Assembly (NCBI RefSeq): GCF_025960875.1
Contig: NZ_JAODLR010000015.1
Location: forward strand, 1-64,000
Direction of reading: 5' to 3'
Source: Crystallibacter permensis
Lineage (GTDB): Bacteria > Actinomycetota > Actinomycetes > Actinomycetales > Micrococcaceae
DNA length: 64,000 bases
Positions 25,681 to 34,357 of this stretch are shown piece by piece (the first letter of the stretch is position 1; each line of letters begins with the position of its first letter). The notes beneath the pieces were generated by a model. That model made no database searches and was not told where the DNA came from. It saw only the letters and a program-made list of their open reading frames with translations. A program made the translations under genes and the position numbers.

Positions 25681-26042
25681 ATCTCTTTGACGCCTCCGCC
25701 TTACTGAGTTTTCTCGCCGCGGAAGACGGCGCCGACATTGTCGAGGAGCAATTGGTCAAAGGCGGAGCCTGCAGCGCCGCCAATTGGTCGGAAACCGCGC
25801 AAAAACTGCTGTCCAAAGGCAAGGACTGGGAGCTGTCGCGTCGCTTGCTTTTGAGCTACGGCCTCGTGATTGAGCCGGTCCACGCATCCGACGCCGAGCA
25901 AGCCGCCCATCTTTGGCGCCGGGGCAGCGGCCTGTCTCTTGCGGATCGTCTCTGTCTCGCTACGGCCGAACGACTTGATGCCCTCGTCTGGACCGCCGAT
26001 ACGGCGTGGGGCGCGGAGGGAAGAATCAGACAAATCAGATAG
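25677..26042 (+). CDS. PIN-domain toxin (VapC-like ribonuclease)
   Basis: 121 residues. PIN-domain acidic residues are in place: Asp 5 (FDASA), Glu 39 (WSET), Asp 90 (LADRLCLA) and Asp 108 (TADTAW). These bind Mg2+ for RNA cleavage, usually of a tRNA or rRNA loop. The start overlaps the antitoxin stop (ATGA), the classical vapBC arrangement. The pair separates the amidohydrolase from the agmatine operon and is probably independent of both. Confidence 0.88.
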   Translation: MNLFDASALLSFLAAEDGADIVEEQLVKGGACSAANWSETAQKLLSKGKDWELSRRLLLSYGLVIEPVHASDAEQAAHLWRRGSGLSLADRLCLATAERLDALVWTADTAWGAEGRIRQIR

Positions 26043-26076
26043 GACCGCCTCAACTGAACTCGCGGCATCCGCAGTT

Positions 26077-26095
26077 TAACGAACGAGATTCATTT
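26077..26095. promoter_or_regulatory. Upstream TetR-like operator site (imperfect)
   Basis: Right arm TTCATTT is perfect and the left arm TAACGAA matches AAATGAA at five of seven positions, with the same 5-bp spacer. Its centre is 53 bp, about five helical turns, from the perfect aguB operator, suitable for cooperative binding or looping. Confidence 0.5.
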
Positions 26096-26100
26096 CCCCC

Positions 26101-26129
26101 TTGTGTTGCACGGCTCACACCTGCATAAT
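26101..26129 (+). promoter_or_regulatory. Probable promoter of the agmatine operon
   Basis: TTGTGT and CATAAT are spaced by 17 bp. The predicted start site falls inside the operator that begins at the next base, so bound repressor would block transcription. Confidence 0.5.
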
Positions 26130-26148
26130 AAATGAATCAAATTCATTT
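26130..26148. promoter_or_regulatory. TetR operator of the agmatine operon
   Basis: Perfect arms AAATGAA and TTCATTT around TCAAA, with the same arms and spacer length as the site between puo and tetR six kilobases away. Confidence 0.72.
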
Positions 26149-26183
26149 GATGTGACCCGCATCCCACGGAAGTGTTTCTCCCA

Positions 26184-27209
26184 ATGATTGAACTGACTCA
26201 ACTGGATCCGCCTGTCTCGTTTGCCCGTACTGAGCGGAGCGACCGCGCACCGCTGCGCGTCGGCTTGGTCCAGCACCGCTGGCATGCCGATACAGCGGAG
26301 ACCAAAGCCGAACTCGCCGAAGGGATCGCACGTGCGGCAGCCCTCAGCGCCGACGTCGTTTTCCTGCCGGAACTCACGCTGTCCAAATACCCGGCCGACA
26401 AGCTGCCCGAAGGCCGCGCCGCGGACCTGGCCGAAGACCTCCTGACCGGCCCCACCTTCACCTTCGCCGCCGAGGCCGCCCGTGCCAACAACGTGTGCGT
26501 GCACGCCTCGCTTTACCAGCGCGCCGATGACCCGGCCGACGAGCTCGGCCTGAACACCGCCATCCTGGTGTCGCCGCAGGGCGAACTGCTGGCCACCACC
26601 CACAAACTCCACATTCCGGTCACCGCCGGCTACTACGAAGACAAGTATTTCCGCCAGGGGCCCGCCGGCGAGGACGCCTACCAGGTGCACGAGCCGGCGG
26701 AACTGGGCGGTCTCCGGCTTGGCATGCCGACCTGCTGGGACGAGTGGTTCCCCGAACTCGCGCGGATGTATTCCCTCGGCGGCGCGGAACTCTTGGTCTA
26801 CCCGACGGCCATCGGTTCCGAGCCGGACCACCCGGACTTCGACACCCAGCCGCTCTGGCAGCAGGTCATCGTGGGCAACGGCATTGCCAACGGCCTGTTC
26901 ATGGTCGCCCCGAACCGCTGGGGCAACGAGGGCACCAATACCTTCTACGGCTCCTCCTTCATCTCCGATCCCTACGGCCGCATCCTGGTGCAGGCTCCGC
27001 GGGACGAGTCGGCGGTACTGGTTGCGGACCTCGATCTGGACCAGCGCAAGGACTGGCTGACGCTCTTCCCGTTCCTGACCACCCGCCGCCCGGACACCTA
27101 CGCCCGGCTGACCGAACCGGTCCGCGCGGACCAGCCCTTCGGCACGCCTGGCTCGGCGCAGCCGGCAGCAGGATCCGTGGCAGCAGCCACCGCAGGAACG
27201 GTGGCCTGA
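26184..27209 (+). CDS. aguB: N-carbamoylputrescine amidase
   Basis: Hydrolyses N-carbamoylputrescine to putrescine, ammonia and carbon dioxide. The 341-residue nitrilase-fold protein has the catalytic triad Glu 63 (PELTLSKY), Lys 141 (THKLHIP) and Cys 184 (TCWDEWFPE). Family-specific GYYEDKYFRQG, LLVYPTAIGSEP and FYGSSFISDPYG identify the AguB group rather than other nitrilases. The ATG at this position was preferred to a GTG four codons earlier because a GGAAG lies about 12 nt upstream. It is followed 2 nt later by agmatine deiminase, so the two sequential enzymes are co-transcribed. Confidence 0.93.
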   Translation: MIELTQLDPPVSFARTERSDRAPLRVGLVQHRWHADTAETKAELAEGIARAAALSADVVFLPELTLSKYPADKLPEGRAADLAEDLLTGPTFTFAAEAARANNVCVHASLYQRADDPADELGLNTAILVSPQGELLATTHKLHIPVTAGYYEDKYFRQGPAGEDAYQVHEPAELGGLRLGMPTCWDEWFPELARMYSLGGAELLVYPTAIGSEPDHPDFDTQPLWQQVIVGNGIANGLFMVAPNRWGNEGTNTFYGSSFISDPYGRILVQAPRDESAVLVADLDLDQRKDWLTLFPFLTTRRPDTYARLTEPVRADQPFGTPGSAQPAAGSVAAATAGTVA

Positions 27210-27211
27210 CC

Positions 27212-28249
27212 ATGGTCTGGAAGATGCCCGCCGAAACGGCCGAGCAGTCCCGCATCTGGATGGCTTTCCCGCCCGGCGGCTACACACTGGGCGACACCGA
27301 GGAGCAGGCCCACGCCGCCCGCTCCACCTGGGCGGCCGTGGCCAACGCCGTCGCCGAATTCGAACCGGTCACCATGGTGGTGGATCCGGCCGACGTCGCC
27401 ACCGCGCGGGACTACCTCTCCCCCGCCGTCGAAACGGTCACGGCTCCGCTGAACGATGCGTGGATGCGGGACATCGGCCCCACCTTCGTCACGAACGACG
27501 ACGGCGGGCTGGCTGCGGTCGATTGGGTGTTCAACGGCTGGGGCCAGCAGGACTGGGCGAGCTGGGACAAGGACGAAAAGATCGCCGCGCACGTGGCCGA
27601 TATGGCCGGCGTCGAACGCATTGCATCCGAGCTGGTCAACGAGGGCGGCGGCATCCAGGTGGACGGCGAAGGCACCGTCCTGGTCACCGAGACCGTCCAG
27701 CTGGACCCGGGCCGGAATCCCGGGGCCACCAAGGCGCAGATCGAGGCCGAGCTCGCGCGCACCATCGGCGCCGCCAAGGTCATCTGGCTGCCGCGCGGCC
27801 TGACCCGCGATTCCCAGCGCTACGGCACGCGCGGGCACGTGGACATTGTGGCCGCAATCCCCTCCCCCGGGACGCTGCTGGTCCACGCCCAGAACAACCC
27901 GGACCATCCGGACTATGAGGTCAGCCGCGAGATCATCGCGTTCCTTCACGGCACCACGGACGCCGCCGGCCGCAGCTGGAACATCGTCGAAGTACCCGCG
28001 CCGGAAACGCTGCGGGACGACGAGGACTTCGTGGACTACAGCTACATCAACCATCTGGTGGTCAACGGCGGCGTCATCGCCTGCACCTTCGCGGACCCGT
28101 CGGATGAAAAGGCGCTGGCCATTCTCGCCGACGTCTATCCCGGCCGCCGCGTTGTCGGCGTGGACGCCCGCGAACTCTTCGCCCGCGGCGGCGGCATCCA
28201 CTGCATCACCCAGCAGCAGCCCCGCTCTTCCCGAAAGGCCATGACATGA
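27212..28249 (+). CDS. aguA: Agmatine deiminase
   Basis: Converts agmatine to N-carbamoylputrescine and ammonia. The 345-residue pentein-fold protein shows NDAWMRDIGPTFV, NEGGGIQVDGEG, the catalytic His in GHVDIV (209) and the nucleophile Cys in GGIHCITQQQP (331). The reading frame extends upstream without a start, and the ATG just after the aguB stop is the natural choice. It overlaps the permease by 4 bp. With aguB and puo, it completes a route from agmatine to 4-aminobutanal; arginine decarboxylase is not in the window, so agmatine may come from outside. Confidence 0.94.
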   Translation: MVWKMPAETAEQSRIWMAFPPGGYTLGDTEEQAHAARSTWAAVANAVAEFEPVTMVVDPADVATARDYLSPAVETVTAPLNDAWMRDIGPTFVTNDDGGLAAVDWVFNGWGQQDWASWDKDEKIAAHVADMAGVERIASELVNEGGGIQVDGEGTVLVTETVQLDPGRNPGATKAQIEAELARTIGAAKVIWLPRGLTRDSQRYGTRGHVDIVAAIPSPGTLLVHAQNNPDHPDYEVSREIIAFLHGTTDAAGRSWNIVEVPAPETLRDDEDFVDYSYINHLVVNGGVIACTFADPSDEKALAILADVYPGRRVVGVDARELFARGGGIHCITQQQPRSSRKAMT

Positions 28250-29775
28250 GCCAGACAACACGCACCGCCCCGGCGGCGGCCCGGACCGGCAAGGGGCTCG
28301 CCAGCGGACAGCTCGGCCTGCTCGCCGTCGTCGTTATTGGTATTTCCACCATCGCCCCGGCCTACGTGCTGACCTCCACGCTGGGTCCCACCGTGCAGGC
28401 CATCGGCACCTATTTGCCGGCGATCTTCATTGTCGGCTTCGTGCCGATGTTCCTGGTGGCGCTGGGCTACCGCGAGTTGAACGCGGACTCGCCGGACAGC
28501 GGCACCACGTTCACCTGGGTGACCAAGGCGTTCGGACCGTTTGTGGGCTGGATGGGCGGTTGGGGGCTGCTGGCCGCCAACATCATCGTGCTTTCCAACC
28601 TGGCTGGCGTGGCGGTGGACTTCTTCTATCTCTTCCTCTCCCAGCTCACCGGTTCCCAGGCCATTGCGGATTTGGCCGCGAACAAGGTGGTCAATGTGCT
28701 GACCTGCCTGGTCTTTGTGGCGCTGGCGGTCTGGGTTTCGTGCCGCGGCATGAAGACCACCAAGACCGTGCAGTACGTGCTGGTGATTTTCCAGCTGGGC
28801 GTGCTGGCCTGGTTTGTGCTCGGCGCGCTGGCCAAGCTCGGCACTGTCCCGGAGGCGCAGCCGCTGGCATTCGACTGGGAGTGGTTCAACCCGTTCGGCA
28901 TTGAGAGCTTCTCCGCCTTCGCCGCCGGCCTGTCGCTGTCCATCTTCGCCTTCTGGGGCTGGGACGTCTGCCTGACGATGAATGAGGAAACCACCAACGG
29001 CAAGCGGACCTCCGGCATCGCCGCCGCGGTTACCGCCATCGCCGTTCTGGTCATCTATCTGCTGGGCTCGGTTGCGACGATCATGTTCGCCGGCATCGGG
29101 GACACCGGGCTGGGACTGAACAATCCGGACATCTCCGAGAACGTCTTCACCGCTATCGCCGGCCCCGTCATGGGCCCCTTCGCCATCCTCCTTTCGCTGG
29201 CGGTACTTTCCAGCTGCGCGTCCTCGCTGCAGTCCACCATGATCTCCCCCGCCCGCAGCCTGCTCGCCATGGGTTACTACAAGGCGCTGCCGGAGCGCTT
29301 CGCGAGAATCAACCCGCGCTTCCAGTCGCCGGTCTATGCCACGGTGGTGGCCGGTGCGGTCTCGGCAGGCTTCTACACGCTGATGCGCTTTGTCAGCGAC
29401 AACGTCCTCAACGACACGATCATGGCGCTGGGCCTGATGATCTGCTTCTACTACGGACTGACCGCGCTGGCCTGCGTCTGGTATTTCCGCCGGACCGCGT
29501 TCGTGAATGCACGCAGCTTCCTGTTCCGGTTCCTGTTCCCGCTGCTCGGCGGCCTGGCCCTGGTGGTCGTCTTCCTCCAGACCGCGGTGGACAGCTGGGA
29601 TCCGGCGTTCGGCAGCGGCTCTGAGGTCTTCGGGGTCGGGCTGGTCTTCATCATCGGCGTGGGCATCATCGCGCTGGGACTGGTGGCGATGCTGCTGTTC
29701 TACCGGCGGAACCCGGCGTTCTTCCGCGGCCAAACGCTCGAGCAGGATTCGCCAGCCCTGGTGGTGCCGGAGTAG
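28246..29775 (+). CDS. APC-superfamily amine/amino acid permease (intact)
   Basis: 509 residues with about 12 membrane helices typical of the APC fold; the opening GxxSxxxP-like region is GISTIAPAYVLTSTLGP, and the central helix carries WGWDVCLTMNEET. It overlaps aguA by ATGA, so it very probably imports agmatine, putrescine or a related amine. It is a close paralogue of the broken permease beside puo; it may cover for it. Substrate is inferred from the operon only. Confidence 0.9.
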   Translation: MSQTTRTAPAAARTGKGLASGQLGLLAVVVIGISTIAPAYVLTSTLGPTVQAIGTYLPAIFIVGFVPMFLVALGYRELNADSPDSGTTFTWVTKAFGPFVGWMGGWGLLAANIIVLSNLAGVAVDFFYLFLSQLTGSQAIADLAANKVVNVLTCLVFVALAVWVSCRGMKTTKTVQYVLVIFQLGVLAWFVLGALAKLGTVPEAQPLAFDWEWFNPFGIESFSAFAAGLSLSIFAFWGWDVCLTMNEETTNGKRTSGIAAAVTAIAVLVIYLLGSVATIMFAGIGDTGLGLNNPDISENVFTAIAGPVMGPFAILLSLAVLSSCASSLQSTMISPARSLLAMGYYKALPERFARINPRFQSPVYATVVAGAVSAGFYTLMRFVSDNVLNDTIMALGLMICFYYGLTALACVWYFRRTAFVNARSFLFRFLFPLLGGLALVVVFLQTAVDSWDPAFGSGSEVFGVGLVFIIGVGIIALGLVAMLLFYRRNPAFFRGQTLEQDSPALVVPE

Positions 29776-29794
29776 TTCCACATTCACCAAGCTC

Positions 29795-29829
29795 AAAGGG
29801 TGCTGCCGCAATCTGCGGCAGCACCCTTT
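29795..29829. terminator. Bidirectional hairpin terminator
   Basis: A perfect 16-bp stem (AAAGGGTGCTGCCGCA and its complement) with a 3-base loop ATC, just after the permease stop and 30 bp from the convergent dehydrogenase. It is the strongest hairpin in the region. Confidence 0.9.
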
Positions 29830-29860
29830 GCTGTTTCTTACCTGCGGTCAGGCTCCGGGC

Positions 29861-31171
29861 TTAGGGGTAGAGGCCGCGGGTGAGATGGGCTTCCGCCACG
29901 CGCTCAACCGCCGTCACGGTTGCTGCCTCGCGCAGGCTCAGGCCGCGCCGGGCAGCTACTGCCAGCACGTTCTCCCAAGCGGCGAGCATGCGCTGCTCCA
30001 GCCGCTCCTCGACCTCGGCCGCAGTCCACCAGTAAGCCTGGTTGCCCTGCACCCACTCGAAGTAGGACACGATCACGCCGCCGGCATTCGCGAGGATATC
30101 GGGCACTACCAGCACGTCGTTCTCGCGGAAAACAGCATCGGCAGCCGCCGTGGTCGGCCCGTTGGCGCCTTCCACGATGACCTTTGCCCGCACCCGTCCG
30201 GCATTCCCGCCATGCAGGACACCTTCGACGGCGGCCGGCACCAGCAGGTCGACCTCGAGTTCGAGCAGCTCCTCGGAACCGATGGCTTCAGAGCCTTTGA
30301 ACCCGACTACGCTGCCCGTTTCACGGACATGTTCCGTAAGTGCCTTGATCTCCAGTCCGGCTGCGTTGTAGATCGCGCCGTACTGGTCTCCAACAGCGAC
30401 GACGGCGACGCCGGCTTCGGCGAGGAATTCCGCGGCACCGGCACCAACCTTGCCGAAGCCCTGCACGGCGGCGGTGCTCCCGGCAGGGGTGATCCCAGCC
30501 TGCCGGAGGGCGGCCAAGGCAACATGGACCACACCGCGGGAGGTCGCGCTGGCCCGGCCAAGGGAACCGCCCACGCTGACCGGCTTGCCGGTCACCACGC
30601 CGGGCACGGTGTAGCCGACGTTGACGGAGTAGGTGTCCATCATCCACGCCATGGTCTGTTCGTCGGTTCCGATGTCCGGAGCCGGAATGTCCTTTTCGGG
30701 GCCGATCACCGGCAGGATTTCGCTGGTGTACCGGCGCGTCACGCGCTCAAGTTCCTGCTGCGAGTAGTTGCGCGGATCAATGGTGATCCCGCCCTTGGCC
30801 CCGCCATAAGGCACATCAAGAAGGGCGCACTTCCAAGTCATCCACATCGCCAGGGCGCGCACCTCGTCAAGCGAAACCTCCGGGCTGTAGCGCAGCCCGC
30901 CCTTGGCCGGCCCGCGCGAGAAGTTGTGCTGGACGCGGTAACCGGTGAGGATTTCCACGCTGCCATCGTCCCTGCGCAGCGGGATGCTGACGGAGAGCTC
31001 GCGGCGTGGCCGGGCCAGCATCTGGTGCAGCCCGGAGCTGTAGCCGAGGGTGCGGACGGCCGAGGCCAGCTGGCTTTGTGCGCTCTCCCAAGGACCCGCA
31101 TCTGTGCTAGGGGCCACTGGGGCCTGGACGGAATCGCTGGAGTCGTGCGGAGATAAAACAGTTGTCGTCAT
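29861..31171 (-). CDS. Glu/Leu/Phe/Val dehydrogenase family protein (glutamate dehydrogenase-like)
   Basis: 436 residues. The substrate domain has SRGPAKGGLRY and GGAKGGITIDP containing the catalytic Lys, followed by DIPAPDIGT; the Rossmann domain has AVQGFGKVG. Residue pattern and length match bacterial hexameric glutamate dehydrogenases. It interconverts glutamate and 2-oxoglutarate using NAD(P)H. It is convergent with the agmatine operon and may recycle nitrogen released there, but there is no shared operator. The ATG follows AAGGA about 10 nt upstream. Confidence 0.9.
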   Translation of the reverse strand: MTTTVLSPHDSSDSVQAPVAPSTDAGPWESAQSQLASAVRTLGYSSGLHQMLARPRRELSVSIPLRRDDGSVEILTGYRVQHNFSRGPAKGGLRYSPEVSLDEVRALAMWMTWKCALLDVPYGGAKGGITIDPRNYSQQELERVTRRYTSEILPVIGPEKDIPAPDIGTDEQTMAWMMDTYSVNVGYTVPGVVTGKPVSVGGSLGRASATSRGVVHVALAALRQAGITPAGSTAAVQGFGKVGAGAAEFLAEAGVAVVAVGDQYGAIYNAAGLEIKALTEHVRETGSVVGFKGSEAIGSEELLELEVDLLVPAAVEGVLHGGNAGRVRAKVIVEGANGPTTAAADAVFRENDVLVVPDILANAGGVIVSYFEWVQGNQAYWWTAAEVEERLEQRMLAAWENVLAVAARRGLSLREAATVTAVERVAEAHLTRGLYP

Positions 31172-31417
31172 TGACGTTCGATCCTTATTTATCTGGATGG
31201 CGGATAGCTGCCTTCCTGAGGCTATAAGGACGAAAGGGGAACGTCAGTGGGCGAGTGCACAGCGGGCCGCCGCGTTGTTGTGGCCATCTACAGCGGCCGG
31301 CGCGCAAGCCACGGTGGGCGTGCACGCTGTGCCGTGGGCGTGCGGATCTGCACGGGCCCATTGCAGCGGGCCGGTAGGGCTCCTAGGGTGGAAAGACCCC
31401 CAAGCGAAGGAGCGACC

Positions 31418-31702
31418 ATGTCTACCCCACGCGAAGAAAACTCCCCCAACCTCGACGACGTCATCGACCCGCAGGAGGACGCATTGCCCCAGTCGACGCG
31501 GACCGGCCACGGCAAAATGCCTGAGACCGTGGACGACGACGATCTGCAGGCCGCCGCTGAACAGGAGCGCGTGGCCGCGGGGCTTCAGGACTACGCGCCG
31601 GACCAGGTGCCGCCGGCAGCAGATCCGCTGCCTGAGGAAGCCTCCGATGAGGCCGACCGTGCCCAGCGCGGGCTGAGGGACGATCCCGGCACCGACGTCT
31701 AA
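31418..31702 (+). CDS. Hypothetical small acidic protein, 94 aa
   Basis: The ATG (MSTPREENSP) follows AAGGAG with 6 nt spacing. The protein is Asp/Glu-rich and Pro-containing, without a hydrophobic core or Cys, and is predicted to be largely disordered (DDDDLQAAAEQE is the main helical part). No family was recognised. A terminator hairpin follows it. Confidence 0.65.
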   Translation: MSTPREENSPNLDDVIDPQEDALPQSTRTGHGKMPETVDDDDLQAAAEQERVAAGLQDYAPDQVPPAADPLPEEASDEADRAQRGLRDDPGTDV

Positions 31703-31717
31703 CAAGCACAGGCTTGG

Positions 31718-31735
31718 CGGCGGTCTTTACCGCCG
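31718..31735. terminator. Hairpin terminator between convergent genes
   Basis: Arms CGGCGGT and ACCGCCG around CTTT, overlapping the end of the convergent DksA-like coding sequence. Confidence 0.6.
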
Positions 31736-32119
31736 TCGGGCGCTGGCGCACTGCACGCAGAACCGCGCTTCCGGCCGGACTTCGAGCCGCTCGCGCGGTA
31801 TTTCGCGCCCGCAGTTCTGGCACGTGCCGTAGCTGCCGTTCTCGAGGCGGTCCTCGGCTTCCAGCAGTTCGGCGAGCGACTTCTCGGTGGCGTCGAGCAG
31901 AGCGACCTCGCGCGCGCGCTCAAGCGTGAGCGTTGAACCCTCCGGGTCGTGCTCGTCGTCGGCCGGGATATCGTGCGCAGCTATTGTCGCCTCTTGAATG
32001 TCCGCCGTCAGCCGTTCGATCTGCAGGCGGGCCTCGGCGATCTTCTCCTCCAGCAACTGCCGGTACATTCCTTTATCCGCCGTGGCTGCCGTGGACCCTA
32101 CATCCAGCGCATCGCTCAT
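31727..32119 (-). CDS. TraR/DksA-type C4 zinc finger protein
   Basis: 130 residues: a long N-terminal coiled coil (about 18-90) and a C-terminal zinc finger formed by Cys 100, 103, 121 and 124 (TCQNCGREIP and FCVQC). Proteins of this shape enter the RNA polymerase secondary channel in proteobacteria; the actinobacterial versions are often annotated as DksA-like but their effect on transcription is not proven. Acidic residues at the coil tip are present (DDEHDPE). Confidence 0.87.
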   Translation of the reverse strand: MSDALDVGSTAATADKGMYRQLLEEKIAEARLQIERLTADIQEATIAAHDIPADDEHDPEGSTLTLERAREVALLDATEKSLAELLEAEDRLENGSYGTCQNCGREIPRERLEVRPEARFCVQCASARRR

Positions 32120-32331
32120 GACGCCACCATCCTCTCGGAGTTATGAGAGCATCATAGTCCTCTCCGGCGTCGTTATATCCGACTTGCGGCCCCTCTGTTA
32201 TGCGATCGTTCCGCAACCGCCACCTGCCTTTCCCCCTTGACCGTTTCCGGCTCGGTAACGCACGCTGAGGTGTAGGCCCGGCTGCGCTGGTGGCCGGGTA
32301 AAAATCGCTCGATGACGGGGTGCGGACTGAC

Positions 32332-33855
32332 ATGGCAGAGCGCGAGATCCAGACCGATGTCCTGGTGGTCGGCGCGGGACCGACCGGACTGATGCTGGCC
32401 AACTGGCTGGCCAAGCTGGGTGTGCCCATGCTGGTGGCCGACGGCAAATCCGAGCCGACGCGGGAGTCCCGCGCCTTAGGCCTGCAGGCCAGAAGCATGG
32501 AGATCTACGACCAACTCGGCGTGATCGAGAGGGTACTCACCGAGAGCACTGTCGCGCAAAAACTGGTCTTCGGCTACGAATCGCGCGAGCTGGGACGGGT
32601 TCCCATCGGGCGGCTGGGGCGCGATGTGACCCCGTATCCCGGCATCACCTTCCTGGAGCAAAGCAGAAACGAGCAACTCCTGGTGGACAACCTCACGGCG
32701 CTCGGCTCCGACGTGCTCTGGCAGCACCGGCTGACTGCCTTGGACGTGGACCTGACCGATCCGCTGCCGGTGACGGCCACGCTGGCGGCCGACGACGGCG
32801 GGGTGCGGGTCCGCGCACGGTACTGCGTGGGTGCCGACGGCGGTTCCTCCACCGTGCGTTCGGCGCGCGGCATCGCGTTTGAAGGAATCACCAACGCCCA
32901 CACTTTCTACGTCTCGGATGCGACCGAGGTGCGGGGTCTGGCCCATGACGCCGTCAACATCCGGCCGGGCACCGAGGATTTCCTGCTCGGATTTCCAATG
33001 GGCGGCAACTCAGACCTGCGGCTGATCGGCACAGTGCGGAACTCCGACATTGGCGGTGACGAGCTGTCCGAGGACACGGTGCGCCGGCGCCTGCAGCGGA
33101 TCTACTCCGTCAGTTACGGACCGTCGCGCTGGTATTCCACCTACAAAGTGCACCACCGCACCGCGGCGGCCTTCCGCGACGGTCCGGTGTTCCTGGCTGG
33201 CGACGCCGCCCATGTGCACTCCCCTGTTGGGGCCCAGGGCATGAACACCGGATTGCAGGATGCGCACAACCTTGCCTTCAAACTCGCAGACGTATTACAG
33301 GGCCGGGCGTCGGAACGCTATCTCGACCGCTACGAGGCCGAACGGCGTCCCGTTGCGCGCCGGCTGATCTCGACCACGGACAGACTCTTCGGCATCATCA
33401 CTTCGGCGCGTCCGGTGGCCCGGACCCTCCGCAAGCTGATCCTTCCCGTGCTCGCACCGGTGGCAACGAACATCCTGCCCCGGCTCAAGGGAGCTCCGCG
33501 CCTGTTCGAGTACGTGTCCCAGGTGCGGATCCACTACTGGATGAGCGACGAAGCCAAGGAAGCTGCCAACGGCCGCCGTGGCAAAGTGGTCGGGCGCAGG
33601 CTGCCGTACACCGGTTCAAACTTCGAGACGCTCCGCTCGCTCACCTGGCAGGTCCACGCCTACGGCGGGATTGACGACGTCGCCGTCCATCACGTCCGTT
33701 CCGCGCTGGGTCTGGACGTCCATGACCTGCCGCTGAACGGCAACAAGAAGCTGCAGCCGGGGTACTTCTATCTGGTCCGGCCGGACGGTTTTGTCGCGGC
33801 GGAGTCCCTGCCGGTCAACGCCGTCTCAACGTTCACGGCCGCGATGGCACGGTAA
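32332..33855 (+). CDS. Class A FAD-dependent aromatic monooxygenase-like protein
   Basis: 507 residues of the PHBH type. VVGAGPTGL (about 10-18) binds the ADP of FAD, CVGADGGSSTVR is the second ring motif, and FLAGDAAHVHSPVGAQGMNTGLQDAHNLAF is the third FAD/NADPH motif. A C-terminal thioredoxin-like extension of about 120 residues follows, as in phenol hydroxylase-like enzymes. It is expected to hydroxylate an aromatic or polyketide substrate with NAD(P)H and oxygen. The ATG was preferred to a GTG four codons upstream. No ring-cleavage gene is adjacent. Confidence 0.87.
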   Translation: MAEREIQTDVLVVGAGPTGLMLANWLAKLGVPMLVADGKSEPTRESRALGLQARSMEIYDQLGVIERVLTESTVAQKLVFGYESRELGRVPIGRLGRDVTPYPGITFLEQSRNEQLLVDNLTALGSDVLWQHRLTALDVDLTDPLPVTATLAADDGGVRVRARYCVGADGGSSTVRSARGIAFEGITNAHTFYVSDATEVRGLAHDAVNIRPGTEDFLLGFPMGGNSDLRLIGTVRNSDIGGDELSEDTVRRRLQRIYSVSYGPSRWYSTYKVHHRTAAAFRDGPVFLAGDAAHVHSPVGAQGMNTGLQDAHNLAFKLADVLQGRASERYLDRYEAERRPVARRLISTTDRLFGIITSARPVARTLRKLILPVLAPVATNILPRLKGAPRLFEYVSQVRIHYWMSDEAKEAANGRRGKVVGRRLPYTGSNFETLRSLTWQVHAYGGIDDVAVHHVRSALGLDVHDLPLNGNKKLQPGYFYLVRPDGFVAAESLPVNAVSTFTAAMAR

Positions 33856-33883
33856 GCCCGAGGTGGCCAGTGCCGGCGGTTGC

Positions 33884-34357
33884 TCAGGCCTTGGCAGCTC
33901 GCACCGGATGCTCACTGATGATGGAGAGCCGGTTGAAGGCATTCATGGTCAAGGTGATCCAGCTGACTGCTGAGAGCTGGTCCTCCGTGAGGCATTTGCG
34001 GGCAAAGGCGTAAGCCCGGTCCTGGCTCTCATGGTCCGGCAACTCGGTCAGAGATTCGGCGAGGGCCAAGGCGCCCTGCTCCTGAGCGGTGAAGAGCTGG
34101 GTATCCCGCCATGCCGGCAGGACCACGATCCGCTGGATGGTTTCCCCATTGGCCAGGGCATCCGTGACGTGCATGTCCAGGCAGTATGCGCAGCCGTTGA
34201 TCTGGGAGACCCGGATGTTGATCAGTTCGGTGACCATGCGGTCGATGCCGGCGGCATCCGCGGCTTCGCGAACCTTGAGGCCCAGACCGTTCAGCGCCCG
34301 GTAGACGGCCGGGTGCTGCTTGTCGATAAAGATCCGCTCCCGCGTCACTTGCTCCAC
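33884..34357 (-). CDS. Carboxymuconolactone decarboxylase/AhpD-like protein
   Basis: 157 residues. NGCAYCLDMH (Cys 56, Cys 59, His 63) is the peroxidatic-type CxxC-x3-H motif of the AhpD-like branch, so it is more likely a peroxidase or disulfide partner than a lactone decarboxylase. Its start overlaps the upstream GNAT gene by 13 bp, so both are coupled and share a transcript with pirin. Confidence 0.87.
   Translation of the reverse strand: MEQVTRERIFIDKQHPAVYRALNGLGLKVREAADAAGIDRMVTELINIRVSQINGCAYCLDMHVTDALANGETIQRIVVLPAWRDTQLFTAQEQGALALAESLTELPDHESQDRAYAFARKCLTEDQLSAVSWITLTMNAFNRLSIISEHPVRAAKA

Noticed and set aside
28135-29811. 558-codon minus-strand frame opposite the intact permease
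   Set aside because: Gln/His-rich shadow of the permease gene, with no domain.
31170-31246. TGACGTTC and GAACGTCA inverted 8-mers around the glutamate dehydrogenase start
   Set aside because: Arms are over 60 bp apart and one contains coding sequence; could be chance.
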